Below, in pieces: positions 8,624-16,838 of a DNA stretch of 56,749 bases. The notes beneath the pieces were generated by a model. That model was not told the DNA's origin. It searched no databases and was given only the letters and a program-made list of their open reading frames with translations. The DNA is from Anaerolineaceae bacterium. Its GTDB lineage: Bacteria > Chloroflexota > Anaerolineae > Anaerolineales > Anaerolineaceae. The first letter of the stretch is position 1. Each line of letters opens with the position of its first letter. Position numbers and translations under genes: made by a program. The stretch spans positions 1 to 56,749 of the forward strand of contig JAFPZX010000098.1 in the NCBI GenBank assembly GCA_017417055.1, in the 5' to 3' direction.

Positions 8624-9658
8624 ATGCGGATAACGAAAGAAAAGCTTCTGAGACTGAGTGACAGTTATATCGCGCAGCGGTCACGGAAAGACCGTTCGAT
8701 TGTCTGCGCCTATCTGACCGGTTCACTGCTGCGGGACTATCCTTTTATAAACGGGACAACAGATGTGGATATTATCATGATCCACTCTGACCTTCAGCAG
8801 GCTTATCGCGAAGTGACAGGCATTTCAGAAGAAGCTACTTTTGACATTTATCATTATCCCCGCAGTTATTTCGCCAATCCGCGCGATCTGCGCACAGACC
8901 CATGGATCGGGTCATCACTCTGTTTTGACCCGATCGTCCTTTTTGGGAAAGGTCACTGGTATGAGTTTGTTCTTTCTTCTGTGGAAGCGTCATTTTTCCT
9001 ACCGGAAAACTGTATGCAGCGGGCACTTGTCTTTAATAAGGAAGCACATAAATACCATTCCAAACTTCAGAAACTGGTAAATACGCAGTATGAAGTGACC
9101 TATGCCTTTAACTATATGCTTTGCATCGAAAACGCGGTAAACTCAATTGCCTGCCTTAGCAGCAGACCACTGACGATGCGACACTTTCTTCAGGATTTTA
9201 TTGACTGCTGCAATGAAGTCAACAATTCCAGCCTGGTCGGGGAAGTAATAAACCTGATCACGGAAAATCCGAATCTCGAGCAATATTACCAGTATTATTC
9301 TCAATACTGGAATTATTATTTTGACTATTTTTCAAACTACGTCCGTCCGGATTTTTACCCGGAATACGGAAAAGTCCGTCTGTCCTATTATCAAAAAGCG
9401 GTAGAGGCTTTTTGGGAAGCGCATTTGCCTTCCGCTGTCTGGATCATGCTGAACACCTGGACGCATATCCTCAGCGCAATGAACATGGAACAAAACGAAG
9501 GGTTCCATTCTTTTCTCGGCATGAACGGTCTGACTCCCCAACAGGGAATCAAGCGCATGGAAGACATCGATCATTTCCTGGAACACGTTGATGACACCAT
9601 CGATAACTGGACAAAATCTCACGGTATCGAAGGCGGTACATCGATTTATATTGAATAA
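8624..9658 (+). CDS. Nucleotidyltransferase-fold protein, function unknown
   Basis: A 344-residue protein whose ATG sits three bases after the pepF stop. Residues 33-49 carry the minimal nucleotidyltransferase signature: GSLLRD (GS at 33-34) followed by TTDVDIIM (D47 and D49 as metal ligands). The remaining ~240 residues look all-helical and rich in aromatic residues (a YYQYYSQYWNYYFDYF stretch), resembling the helical C-terminal domains of aminoglycoside-adenylyltransferase or kanamycin-nucleotidyltransferase relatives. No antitoxin-like partner is adjacent. It could adenylylate a small molecule or protein; no substrate can be named. Confidence 0.65.
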   Translation: MRITKEKLLRLSDSYIAQRSRKDRSIVCAYLTGSLLRDYPFINGTTDVDIIMIHSDLQQAYREVTGISEEATFDIYHYPRSYFANPRDLRTDPWIGSSLCFDPIVLFGKGHWYEFVLSSVEASFFLPENCMQRALVFNKEAHKYHSKLQKLVNTQYEVTYAFNYMLCIENAVNSIACLSSRPLTMRHFLQDFIDCCNEVNNSSLVGEVINLITENPNLEQYYQYYSQYWNYYFDYFSNYVRPDFYPEYGKVRLSYYQKAVEAFWEAHLPSAVWIMLNTWTHILSAMNMEQNEGFHSFLGMNGLTPQQGIKRMEDIDHFLEHVDDTIDNWTKSHGIEGGTSIYIE

Positions 9659-9731
9659 AAATTTTCCTTTTTTTTCTCTATTGACTCTTTCTTTTCTATT
9701 ACAATTTATGAAAGAAAGAAAAGAAAGAATT

Positions 9732-11064
9732 ATGAGAGAAGATATCAATATTGAATTTATAGAACTCGACAGGGTCACAGGAAAACTTCCGGACAGTTTA
9801 CCGAAAGAAATTATCTCATTTGCCAATACAGAAGGCGGAGAAATATACATTGGAATACAAAATGATGAGAAAGTAGTTGGCGTCAATGACCCGGACGATG
9901 TAATGACAAGGATATCAAATATCGCTCATGACAAGATTCTTCCGGATATTATTCCTTTTTTACAAATTCAAACGATAGATATAGAAGGAAAATCTGTAGT
10001 AAAAACAACAGTTTCAATTGGAACAGAAAGACCTTACTATCTTGCTGAAAAAGGGCTCAAACCATCCGGTGTTTATGTTCGCCGAGGATCCGCCTGCGTT
10101 CCACTCAATGAGACTGGAATTCATCAAATGATTTTGGAAACTTCCGGTAAATCATATGAAGAAAGCAGAAGTTTAATTCAGGATTTGTCTTTTGAAACAC
10201 TTACAAAAGAACTGAAAAATAAAACAATGGAATTTGGTACAGAACAGATGAAAACACTAAAAATTAATCGGTTCAGATGGCCTTTTTACGAATTTAGCAC
10301 TTTACTTTCAGACCAATGTACACACACGATTAAAGCTGCAATTTTCCAGGGTTCAGATAATGCTGTTTTCCGTGACAAAAAAGAATTTCATGGCTCTCTT
10401 TTAAAGCAGCTTGAAGAGGTTTATAATTTTCTAAACATATATAATAAAACTGAAGCAACTTTTGACGGTTTAAGAAGGATTGATCGCAGAGACTATCCGG
10501 AAGAAGCAATAAGAGAAGCATTATTAACAGTATTATCCATCGAGACTATCTTTTTTCTGGAAGCACCATCATAAATGTTTACGATGACCGTATAGAGTTT
10601 ATCTCACTTGGAGGTCTGGTAACCGGAATATCTATGGAAGCAATTTTTTTAGGCGCGTCTCAATCCAGAAATCCAAACCTTGCCTCTGTTTTTTACAGAC
10701 TTAATTTAATTGAAAGTTATGGAACCGGAATAAGAAAAATAATACGCTTATATAAAGATTTTTCTAAACAATCTGTTTTTCAATCCGCTGAAGGTGTTTT
10801 TAGTGTTACATTGACCAATCAAAATGATAATTTATCAGAATCAAAGAATTCACCAAATACACAAAATAAAATGATTGATTCAAAAATATAAAAGATCAAA
10901 TTTATGAAATGGTAAAAGAAAAAGGATCATCTTCAAGAAAAGAAATTGAAGAAACATTTGATATTAGTTCAACGAAATCATATTTAATTTTAAAAGAGTT
11001 ATGTGAAGAAGGTCTTTTGTTACAAAAATTGAATGGAAGGAAAACAACGTATATAGCATTATAA
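9732..11064 (+). pseudogene. AlbA_2-domain ATPase/winged-helix regulator broken by two frameshifts
   Basis: The start MREDINIEFI (ATG 9732) opens an AlbA_2 (Schlafen-like) DNA-binding domain (KEIISFANTEGGEIYIGIQN). The frame is lost near 10527, where the reading NSIIHRDYLFSGSTIINVY continues in another frame through the C-terminal ATPase-like domain (IEFISLGGL, ESYGTGIRKI). It is lost again at the A-run near 10881, after which a winged helix (SSRKEIEETFDIS) runs to TAA 11064. Each break is repaired by adding back one A. The intact relative at 26731 has the same domain order. This is either a decayed gene or two homopolymer sequencing errors. Confidence 0.8.
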
Positions 11065-11120
11065 AGAAAATAATGTCTGTACTGATGTTTCTTTATTGAA
11101 AGAAGAAAAAAAAATATATA

Positions 11121-11298
11121 TTATTCACAACTATTGTGGATAAAAAACAATTGGATTATTGTTGATAAAGAAGTGGATAACAATTATCCACTTCTTTAAT
11201 ACACAAATCAAATATCTTTCAAAAACAAACTGTGGATAAATAAATTTTAAGATTCCGAGTAAAACAGCAATTTTTTGAATTTATCCACAGTATTCACA
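11121..11298. other. DnaA-box cluster, candidate replication origin (oriC)
   Basis: Within 180 bases there are three exact DnaA boxes (11135-11143 and 11231-11239 as TGTGGATAA, 11281-11289 as TTATCCACA) plus near matches TTATTCACA (11121), TGTTGATAA (11160), AGTGGATAA (11172), TTATCCACT (11184) and GTATTCACA (11290). The boxes at 11172 and 11184 form a perfect 14-bp inverted repeat with a 3-base centre. A very AT-rich tract (11096-11120) could unwind. Two perfect parS sites lie 0.8 kb away. No dnaA, dnaN or rpmH gene is adjacent, so this is a candidate only; a DnaA-controlled promoter is the alternative. Nothing else is seen in 11065-11348. Confidence 0.6.
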
Positions 11299-11348
11299 GC
11301 CTTAATTAAGACAATTATTTTTATTGAGAATAAAAGAATATTTATTCA

Positions 11349-11858
11349 TTACTCAACGATTATTTCCACTGAATTCAATTTTCCTGCAGGAGAACCGGAG
11401 AAACGGGGATCACGTTCAGGAATGGCAAGAACAACATCCATTCCTTCAACAACTTCACCAAATACAGTATGATGACCATCCAGCCAGGGAGTAGGAACAT
11501 GAGTAATGAAAAACTGAGAACCGTTCGTATTTGGTCCGGCATTTGCCATGGAAAGAATTCCGGGTTTATTATGCTTTAATTCAGGAACGAATTCGTCCTT
11601 GAATTGATAACCGGGACCACCCATACCGGTACCGGTAGGATCACCACCCTGGACCATGAAATCTTTGATCACACGATGGAAAATGGTATTGTTATAAAAA
11701 CCTTCATTTGCAAGGAAAACGAAGTTATTAACTGTCAAAGGAACCTTATCAGCAAAAAGTTTTACTTTGATGTCACCTTTGTCTGTGTGGAACACAGCGT
11801 AATACTTTTTCTTAAGGTCAAGAGAAAATTCTGGTTTTTTGTTATATGATTTTGGCAT
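11349..11858 (-). CDS. Cyclophilin-type peptidyl-prolyl isomerase
   Basis: A 169-residue single-domain cyclophilin that catalyses cis-trans isomerisation of X-Pro bonds during folding. ATG 11858 follows an AAAGGAGA site. The active-site blocks are intact: [19 protein letters not shown] (catalytic Arg and Gln), [20 protein letters not shown], and [12 protein letters not shown]. There is no signal peptide, so it is cytoplasmic, like PpiB. It sits alone between the DnaA-box cluster and the parS pair. Confidence 0.95.
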   Translation of the reverse strand: MPKSYNKKPEFSLDLKKKYYAVFHTDKGDIKVKLFADKVPLTVNNFVFLANEGFYNNTIFHRVIKDFMVQGGDPTGTGMGGPGYQFKDEFVPELKHNKPGILSMANAGPNTNGSQFFITHVPTPWLDGHHTVFGEVVEGMDVVLAIPERDPRFSGSPAGKLNSVEIIVE

Positions 11859-11897
11859 ATTTATCTCCTTTAAAATTATTATACAACGAAACAGGAA

Positions 11898-11929
11898 AAA
11901 TCAGAAATCGGAAATTGGAAATCAAAAAT
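11898..11929. repeat. 7-bp-period array (AAATCAG-type)
   Basis: Consecutive heptamers AAATCAG, AAATCGG, AAATTGG, AAATCAA follow the cyclophilin promoter side. A similar word recurs at 26541. See the finding on 7-bp periodic arrays. Confidence 0.6.
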
Positions 11930-12038
11930 ATAACAAAGAATGATTTGAAATATATTATTAATATATATCCAATATATTTATTTTGAGATTACGAATAAAT
12001 TCTTCATTCATAAATTATTCATTTTTCCTTATCATAAA

Positions 12039-12054
12039 TGTTTCACGTGAAACA
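12039..12054. other. parS: parS (ParB-binding centromere) site 1
   Basis: TGTTTCACGTGAAACA is an exact copy of the widely conserved 16-bp parS palindrome bound by Spo0J/ParB for chromosome segregation. parS sites concentrate near the origin in most bacteria. No parA or parB gene is in the window. Confidence 0.9.
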
Positions 12055-12059
12055 TTAAA

Positions 12060-12216
12060 ATCCCATTTCTTATTTCTGATTTCTTATTTAAGACCTCTAA
12101 TTTTCCATGTTATAATCTTCATTCTTACTTCTTCATTTCTTCATTATCATCGTTGTTTCACGTGAAACATTAAACTTCCATTTCTTATTTCGGATTTCTT
12201 ATTTCTTATTTATCCT
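12060..12216. repeat. 7-bp-period arrays (TTTCTTA-type) flanking the second parS
   Basis: Heptamers of the form TTTCTTA, TTTCTGA, TTTCTTA occur at 12066-12092 and again as TTTCTTA, TTTCGGA, TTTCTTA, TTTCTTA at 12180-12210, just ahead of the ABC-F gene. The rest of 11859-12242 is AT-rich and contains the two parS sites; a TATACT at 12221 could be the -10 box of the ABC-F gene. Confidence 0.6.
12154..12169. other. parS: parS (ParB-binding centromere) site 2
   Basis: A second exact TGTTTCACGTGAAACA, 115 bases from the first. Two perfect 16-mers this close are not expected by chance. Confidence 0.9.
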
Positions 12217-12242
12217 GTGTTATACTATTGTTCGGGTAAATT

Positions 12243-14156
12243 ATGTCATTACTAACGGCAAATAACATTTCAAAATCATTTGAAGATCTGGATGTGTTTT
12301 CAGATCTTTCTTTGTCAATTCCTCTAAAAGCCAGGATCGGTTTTGTGGGTGAAAACGGCTCGGGAAAATCCACGCTTTTAAAGATACTTGTTGGTCTTGA
12401 TGATCCGGACAGCGGAACTATTTCCAGATCGAAAGATTTATCAATCGGATATCTTCCGCAGCAAATAGAAATCGCATCTGATAAAACGCCCTACGAAAGC
12501 TGTCTTGAGTCTTTTTCTGAACTCATCAGCGCTCAGGAACAGTTGAATAAATTGGAAGAAGATCTGCTGAACCATCCTGATGATAAAGAACTAATCGAAA
12601 CATACGGACGTCTTCAGGAAAAGTTTGAAAACAACGGCGGATATACGTATCGTTCCAAAATCAATCAGATCCTGCAGGGATTGGGATTGATTAAAGGCGA
12701 AGAAAATCGTTCCTGGAATCAATTGTCCGGTGGACAGAAGATCCGAGCATATCTCGCGAAGATTTTAGTCTCCGAACCCGCTTTATTGGTTTTAGACGAA
12801 CCGACAAACCATCTGGATATCAATTCAATCGAATGGCTCGAAAATTATGTCCGAGATTTTCCAGGAGCCGTTTTGATGGTTTCCCATGACCGCTATTTTC
12901 TGGATCAATGTGTCAATACCATCTGGGAATTGTCTTTTTCCTTTGAAACATATCGCGGCAACTTCTCCGCATATCTCCAACAGCGGGAAGAACGTTATCA
13001 GCGGCAGCTTGCAGAATATGAAAAGCAGCAGGAGTTTATCGCTAAAGAGGAAGAATATATTCGACGGAATATAGCCGGACAAAATACCCGGCAGGCACAG
13101 GGCCGCAGAAAACGACTGGAAACGCTGCTTTCCGAAGCAAGAATCATCAAACCGACTGAATCACGGTCCATGCATCTGAAATTGACAACAGATCTTCGTT
13201 CCGGTGATCTGGTCTTGCGTACCAAAGATCTTGCCATCGGATATCAGGATGATAAAAAGGTTTTATTCAACGTACCGGACCTTACCTTACTGCGGGGAGA
13301 ATGTGCATCGATTATCGGTCCGAACGGTACCGGAAAATCTACGTTTCTGAAAACGATTCTGGAAAAAATGCCGCCGCTTTCCGGTGAAACAAAGCTTGGC
13401 GCGAATTTGAAGATCGGCTATTTTGCGCAGGCCCATGAGGATCTTGACCCTGAATCTGATTTAATGGATGAAATTTCCAAAGCCGCACCAAACCTGCTTC
13501 CCGCACAAATTCGTGATTATCTTGCACGGTATCTCTTTTCAGGTGATGATGTCTTTAAGAAAGTAAAAGTGCTTTCCGGTGGCGAAAAAGGGCGTCTGGC
13601 ATTGGCGATTTTGTCTTTGCAAGGTGCGAATCTTCTCCTGCTTGATGAACCGATGAACCATCTTGATATCGATGCTCAGGAGCTTTTGCAATCTGTTCTC
13701 AAAAGTTTTGAAGGAACCATCATCCTTGTTTCCCATGACCGTTATCTGATTGATGCGGTCGGAACGCAGATTTGGGAAGTTATGCCGGAAAAACATACAT
13801 TGAGTGTGTACGCGGGAACTTACAGCCAGTATAAAGAATATAAAAAACAATTGGCTGCTGCAGAACCGAAAAAAACGGAAAAAGTGAAAACTTCCAATCC
13901 TGAACCGGAAAAAGAAAAGAAAAAGCTTTCCAACGGAATGATCTGGAAACTCAATAAGCAGCGCGAAGAATTGGAACAAAAAATCTCTGCTTTGGAATCA
14001 GAAGTTTCAGCACTGACCGATAAAATAAACTCCTCAACTCTTTCATACGAAGACATGAATGAAGCCAGTTTGCTGTATAATAAAAAGCAGCAGGAGTTTG
14101 ATGAATTATTTGAGCAATGGTCTGAGATCGAAACAAAAATCAGTGAAGGTTCATAA
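12243..14156 (+). CDS. ABC-F family ATPase (ribosome-associated)
   Basis: A 637-residue soluble protein with two ABC domains and no membrane segments, the ABC-F layout. The first has Walker A GENGSGKSTLL, signature LSGGQKIRAYL and Walker B VLDEPTNHLD. The second has GPNGTGKSTFL, LSGGEKGRLAL and LLDEPMNHLD. A charged inter-domain linker (EEYIRRNIAGQNTRQAQGR, ~270-288) corresponds to the P-site tRNA interaction motif region. Residues ~560-637 form a lysine/glutamate-rich coiled coil as in YdiF/Uup relatives. Such proteins act on the ribosome in translation or antibiotic protection; which role applies here cannot be told. The start has no clear ribosome site and a possible -10 only ~20 bases upstream. 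Confidence 0.9.
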   Translation: MSLLTANNISKSFEDLDVFSDLSLSIPLKARIGFVGENGSGKSTLLKILVGLDDPDSGTISRSKDLSIGYLPQQIEIASDKTPYESCLESFSELISAQEQLNKLEEDLLNHPDDKELIETYGRLQEKFENNGGYTYRSKINQILQGLGLIKGEENRSWNQLSGGQKIRAYLAKILVSEPALLVLDEPTNHLDINSIEWLENYVRDFPGAVLMVSHDRYFLDQCVNTIWELSFSFETYRGNFSAYLQQREERYQRQLAEYEKQQEFIAKEEEYIRRNIAGQNTRQAQGRRKRLETLLSEARIIKPTESRSMHLKLTTDLRSGDLVLRTKDLAIGYQDDKKVLFNVPDLTLLRGECASIIGPNGTGKSTFLKTILEKMPPLSGETKLGANLKIGYFAQAHEDLDPESDLMDEISKAAPNLLPAQIRDYLARYLFSGDDVFKKVKVLSGGEKGRLALAILSLQGANLLLLDEPMNHLDIDAQELLQSVLKSFEGTIILVSHDRYLIDAVGTQIWEVMPEKHTLSVYAGTYSQYKEYKKQLAAAEPKKTEKVKTSNPEPEKEKKKLSNGMIWKLNKQREELEQKISALESEVSALTDKINSSTLSYEDMNEASLLYNKKQQEFDELFEQWSEIETKISEGS

Positions 14157-14219
14157 ATTTATTGTCATCAGATCACGGTTTACCTGCTAAAAAGAAAGTC
14201 GAAAGGTTGGAAACAGCAT

Positions 14220-15161
14220 ATGTATCTTTCAGTAGTAGTCCCTGTTTATAACGAGTACGAAAACATTCCGCTGTTATGTGACGCGGTCAGAAAAGCATTG
14301 GACGGTCTTGAAAAAGACTGGGAATTGATCCTGGTAAATGACGGCTCAAAGGATAACAGTATGGACGCGCTGAAAGAAGCCGCTGCTGCCGATCCTGTTC
14401 ATGTAAAAGTGATTGGCCTGCGGAGAAATTTCGGTCAAACAGCGGCGATTGCGGCAGGTGTTGACCATGCAATTGGCGAGATCATTGTCCTGATGGATGC
14501 GGATCTTCAGAATGATCCTTCCGATATCCCGGCTATGCTCGCGAAACTGGATGAAGGGTATGACCTTGTCAGTGGCTGGCGGAAAGACCGCAAGGATCCA
14601 TTTTTGCGCTCCTTTATATCCCGCATTGCCAATAAAATCATCTGCAAAGTCACGGGCGTCAACCTGCATGATTACGGATGCACCTTGAAAGCATACCGGA
14701 GGGAAGTCATCACCGGTTTCCGTTTATATGGCGAAATGCACCGCTTTATTCCTGCTTTCGCAAACACTTTTGGCGCGAAAATCGTTGAAATGCCTGTAAA
14801 ACATCATCCACGTGTTCTTGGAAAATCAAAATATGGATTCGAGCGTATTATCAAAGTTATTCTGGACCTGATAACGGTAAAATTCCTTTCCAGTTATGCC
14901 GACAAACCCATCTATCTTTTCGGCGGCGCCGGACTTGGTCTTTCCGGAATTTCTTTCCTGGTTCTGTTGTTCCTCGGTGTTCGCCGAATCTTCTGGGGTG
15001 TTTCCGTAATGGCTTCTCCGTTGTTCATGCTCGCGATCATGGTGTTTATCATGGGTTTCCTTTCTATTCTGATGGGCTTGATCGCTGAACTGCTGGTACG
15101 CACCTATCACGAATCTCAGGGCAAGACAGTCTATCATATTCGTGAAATGATCAATTTTTGA
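14220..15161 (+). CDS. GT2 glycosyltransferase, dolichol/undecaprenyl-phosphate type
   Basis: A 313-residue membrane-associated glycosyltransferase. The N-terminal 230 residues are a GT-A domain: SVVVPVYNEYENIP, the nucleotide-binding DGSKDN, and the DxD-like LMDADLQNDP. Two C-terminal transmembrane segments (~236-255 and ~268-295) match the DPM1/GtrB/ArnC branch, which moves a sugar from a nucleotide donor to a polyprenyl phosphate on the cytoplasmic face. A GAAAGG site precedes ATG 14220. It heads a group of polysaccharide genes and may supply a lipid-linked donor for the membrane protein at 16839-19433. Confidence 0.9.
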   Translation: MYLSVVVPVYNEYENIPLLCDAVRKALDGLEKDWELILVNDGSKDNSMDALKEAAAADPVHVKVIGLRRNFGQTAAIAAGVDHAIGEIIVLMDADLQNDPSDIPAMLAKLDEGYDLVSGWRKDRKDPFLRSFISRIANKIICKVTGVNLHDYGCTLKAYRREVITGFRLYGEMHRFIPAFANTFGAKIVEMPVKHHPRVLGKSKYGFERIIKVILDLITVKFLSSYADKPIYLFGGAGLGLSGISFLVLLFLGVRRIFWGVSVMASPLFMLAIMVFIMGFLSILMGLIAELLVRTYHESQGKTVYHIREMINF

Positions 15162-15164
15162 TTT

Positions 15165-15335
15165 GTAATAAGGCAATAGGATTTAGGCAATAGGCAATAG
15201 TAAGGGAATAATGAATAGAGTTTAGGATGTAAATGATAGGATATAGTTGTTAGGTGATAGATAGAAGCTTATTTTTCAAATCACTTTATTAATTACTATC
15301 CCCCTATGTCCTACCTCCTAATCCCCAATAAAATT
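15165..15335. repeat. 7-bp-period arrays (AATAGGC and CCTAYYC types)
   Basis: Most of the gap between the two glycosyltransferases is heptameric: ATAGGAT, TTAGGCA, ATAGGCA, ATAGTAA from 15170, then GATAGGA, TATAGTT, GTTAGGT near 15236. A second array runs CTATCCC, CCTATGT, CCTACCT, CCTAATC, CCCAATA from 15296 and ends at the ATG of the next gene. The second word is roughly the complement of the first, so the two could pair as a long imperfect hairpin. Confidence 0.7.
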
Positions 15336-16469
15336 ATGAAAATTCTCGTTCTTATCCATGAATTTCCTCCGATAGGGGGCGGCGGGGGACCGATCGCCCG
15401 TGATCTTTCGCTGCAATGGGTGAAAGCAGGTCATCAGGTACGGGTCGTGACGGCACGTTTTGGCGATCTTCCTGCAAGAGAAAATATAGATGGTCTGGAT
15501 ATTGTTCGTCTGGACTGTAATCGGACGGAATCCTTCCGAGCAAAAATGAAGGCCATGATCGGGTATGTAACAGCCGCTTCAAAATACTGCCTTTTTGACT
15601 GCAAAGATTTTCAACCGGATTTGATCCATGTTCACTTCGCGGTTCCCAATGGACCGGTCGCCATGCTTGCCTCCCGGAAAATGAAAGTTCCTTATGTAAT
15701 TACCGCTCACCTGGGTGATATTCCAGGCGCTTCTCCGGAAAAGACAAAGACCTGGTTTAAATATATTCAGCCCTTTACCCCACCGATTTGGAAAAATGCC
15801 GCCCGCATTGTGGCGGTGAGTCAGTATTCCCGGCGGATGGCATTGAATTCATACAATGTCCCGATTGATGTGATACCGAACGGGATCGATTATGTAAAAA
15901 TAAAAAACAATTCGATTGAACCGCATGAGATACCGGAAATTGTCTTTGCCGGAAGGTTTGTTCCGCAGAAAAATTTACGACAAATCGTCAAAACCTTATC
16001 GGAAATCCGGGATTTGAATTGGCATGCAACGCTGATAGGGGATGGCCAGGAAAAAGATGCTGTATTCAATGAAGTCAAGTCAGCCGGTTTGCAGGAACGC
16101 ATCAGCTTTCCGGGATGGAAAACACCGGAAGAGGTGATTGAAATCTTTCATAACAGCGATATACTTTTCATGCCATCGTTAACGGAAGGTTTGCCGGTGA
16201 CCGGCATTCAGGGAATGGCATCTGGTCTGGCTTTGATGCTGAGCAGCGCAGGCGGAAATCCGGAAATTGTAACCGAAGGGATGAATGGTTTTATTCATGA
16301 ACCGGATGATACGGATGGTTATGCGGTTGATTTCAGAAAACTGCTAACGGATCCGGATTTGCTTTTGAAGATACGGAAAAGCAGTGTCAGCGCTGCCGCT
16401 GCCTTTGACATCCGCGAAACCGCAGCAGAATATCTAAAATTATTTGAGACGGTGGTTAGTAGTCAGTGA
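15336..16469 (+). CDS. GT4 family glycosyltransferase
   Basis: I start at MKILVLIHEFPPIGGGGGP (ATG 15336, 377 residues) because the family begins there and the ten residues upstream are encoded by the 7-bp repeat. It is a GT-B enzyme: the N-terminal Rossmann half opens with the glycine loop, and the C-terminal half has the nucleotide-sugar region FAGRFVPQKNL, then MPSLTEGLPVTGIQGMASG with the conserved E-x7-E type motif. It probably extends a cell-surface polysaccharide. The last residues (VVSSQ) and stop codon are encoded by the next 7-bp array, so the C-terminus has been remodelled by the repeat. Confidence 0.9.
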   Translation: MKILVLIHEFPPIGGGGGPIARDLSLQWVKAGHQVRVVTARFGDLPARENIDGLDIVRLDCNRTESFRAKMKAMIGYVTAASKYCLFDCKDFQPDLIHVHFAVPNGPVAMLASRKMKVPYVITAHLGDIPGASPEKTKTWFKYIQPFTPPIWKNAARIVAVSQYSRRMALNSYNVPIDVIPNGIDYVKIKNNSIEPHEIPEIVFAGRFVPQKNLRQIVKTLSEIRDLNWHATLIGDGQEKDAVFNEVKSAGLQERISFPGWKTPEEVIEIFHNSDILFMPSLTEGLPVTGIQGMASGLALMLSSAGGNPEIVTEGMNGFIHEPDDTDGYAVDFRKLLTDPDLLLKIRKSSVSAAAAFDIRETAAEYLKLFETVVSSQ

Positions 16470-16508
16470 TCAGTGTCCAGTGGTCAGCAGTCAGTGACCA
16501 GTACATAG
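16452..16508. repeat. 7-bp-period array (CAGTGNN) overlapping the GT4 stop codon
   Basis: Heptamers GTGGTTA, GTAGTCA, GTGATCA, GTGTCCA, GTGGTCA, GCAGTCA, GTGACCA, GTACATA run without a break. The TGA of the upstream gene lies in the array. A complementary array closes the same gap at 16774-16836. Confidence 0.8.
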
Positions 16509-16649
16509 ATGTCGTTAGCAAGTTTTCAGTTTTTCGAATAATTCCTATATTGATGATATATATTTGTTGAATTCTGAATTCTGATGATTTGCTTTTGTTA
16601 GCTGGTCAGTGTTAATGATACGCTGATTTATAGCTATTTTACGCGAAAT

Positions 16650-16712
16650 GAGTCAATGCAACCTGTTCTGTTGACTCAAGTCTGAGTCAACGAAAACAGG
16701 TTACTTTGACTC
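16650..16712. repeat. GAGTCAA hairpin repeat, best-preserved copy
   Basis: Two ~30-nt arms, GAGTCAATGCAACCTGTTCT... and its near-exact complement ending TTTGACTC, flank a 3-base loop. A TIR-like ACGCTGATTTA lies upstream at 16620. It sits between convergent genes and may stop transcription from both sides. Confidence 0.8.
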
Positions 16713-16773
16713 TGTCGATTTAACTATGTGCAAATCACGAATAAATAATAAATACTTACATACCAATAAAAAA

Positions 16774-16836
16774 TGACTGCTGATAACTGGCTGTTGTCGG
16801 CTGGCTTCTGAAAACTGTCCACTGATCACTGACCAC
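16774..16836. repeat. 7-bp-period array (TGNNNAC) abutting a gene stop
   Basis: Nine heptamers, TGACTGC, TGATAAC, TGGCTGT, TGTCGGC, TGGCTTC, TGAAAAC, TGTCCAC, TGATCAC, TGACCAC, end beside the stop codon of the minus-strand gene at 16839. With the complementary array at 16452 they bracket the hairpin at 16650. Confidence 0.8.
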
Positions 16837-16838
16837 TA

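Noticed and set aside
11167-11197. The perfect inverted repeat as a simple intrinsic terminator of the upstream pseudogene
   Set aside because: It is not followed by a convincing T-run, the stem is AT-rich, and its arms are near-consensus DnaA boxes; I favour the DnaA-box reading but cannot exclude the other.
12000-12180. A short frame of 60 residues containing the first parS site
   Set aside because: No ribosome site, low-complexity Phe/Leu/Ser composition produced by the 7-bp repeats.
16452-16836. Possible CRISPR array or phage attachment site
   Set aside because: The units are 7 bp, degenerate and without spacers; there are no cas genes and no integrase nearby.
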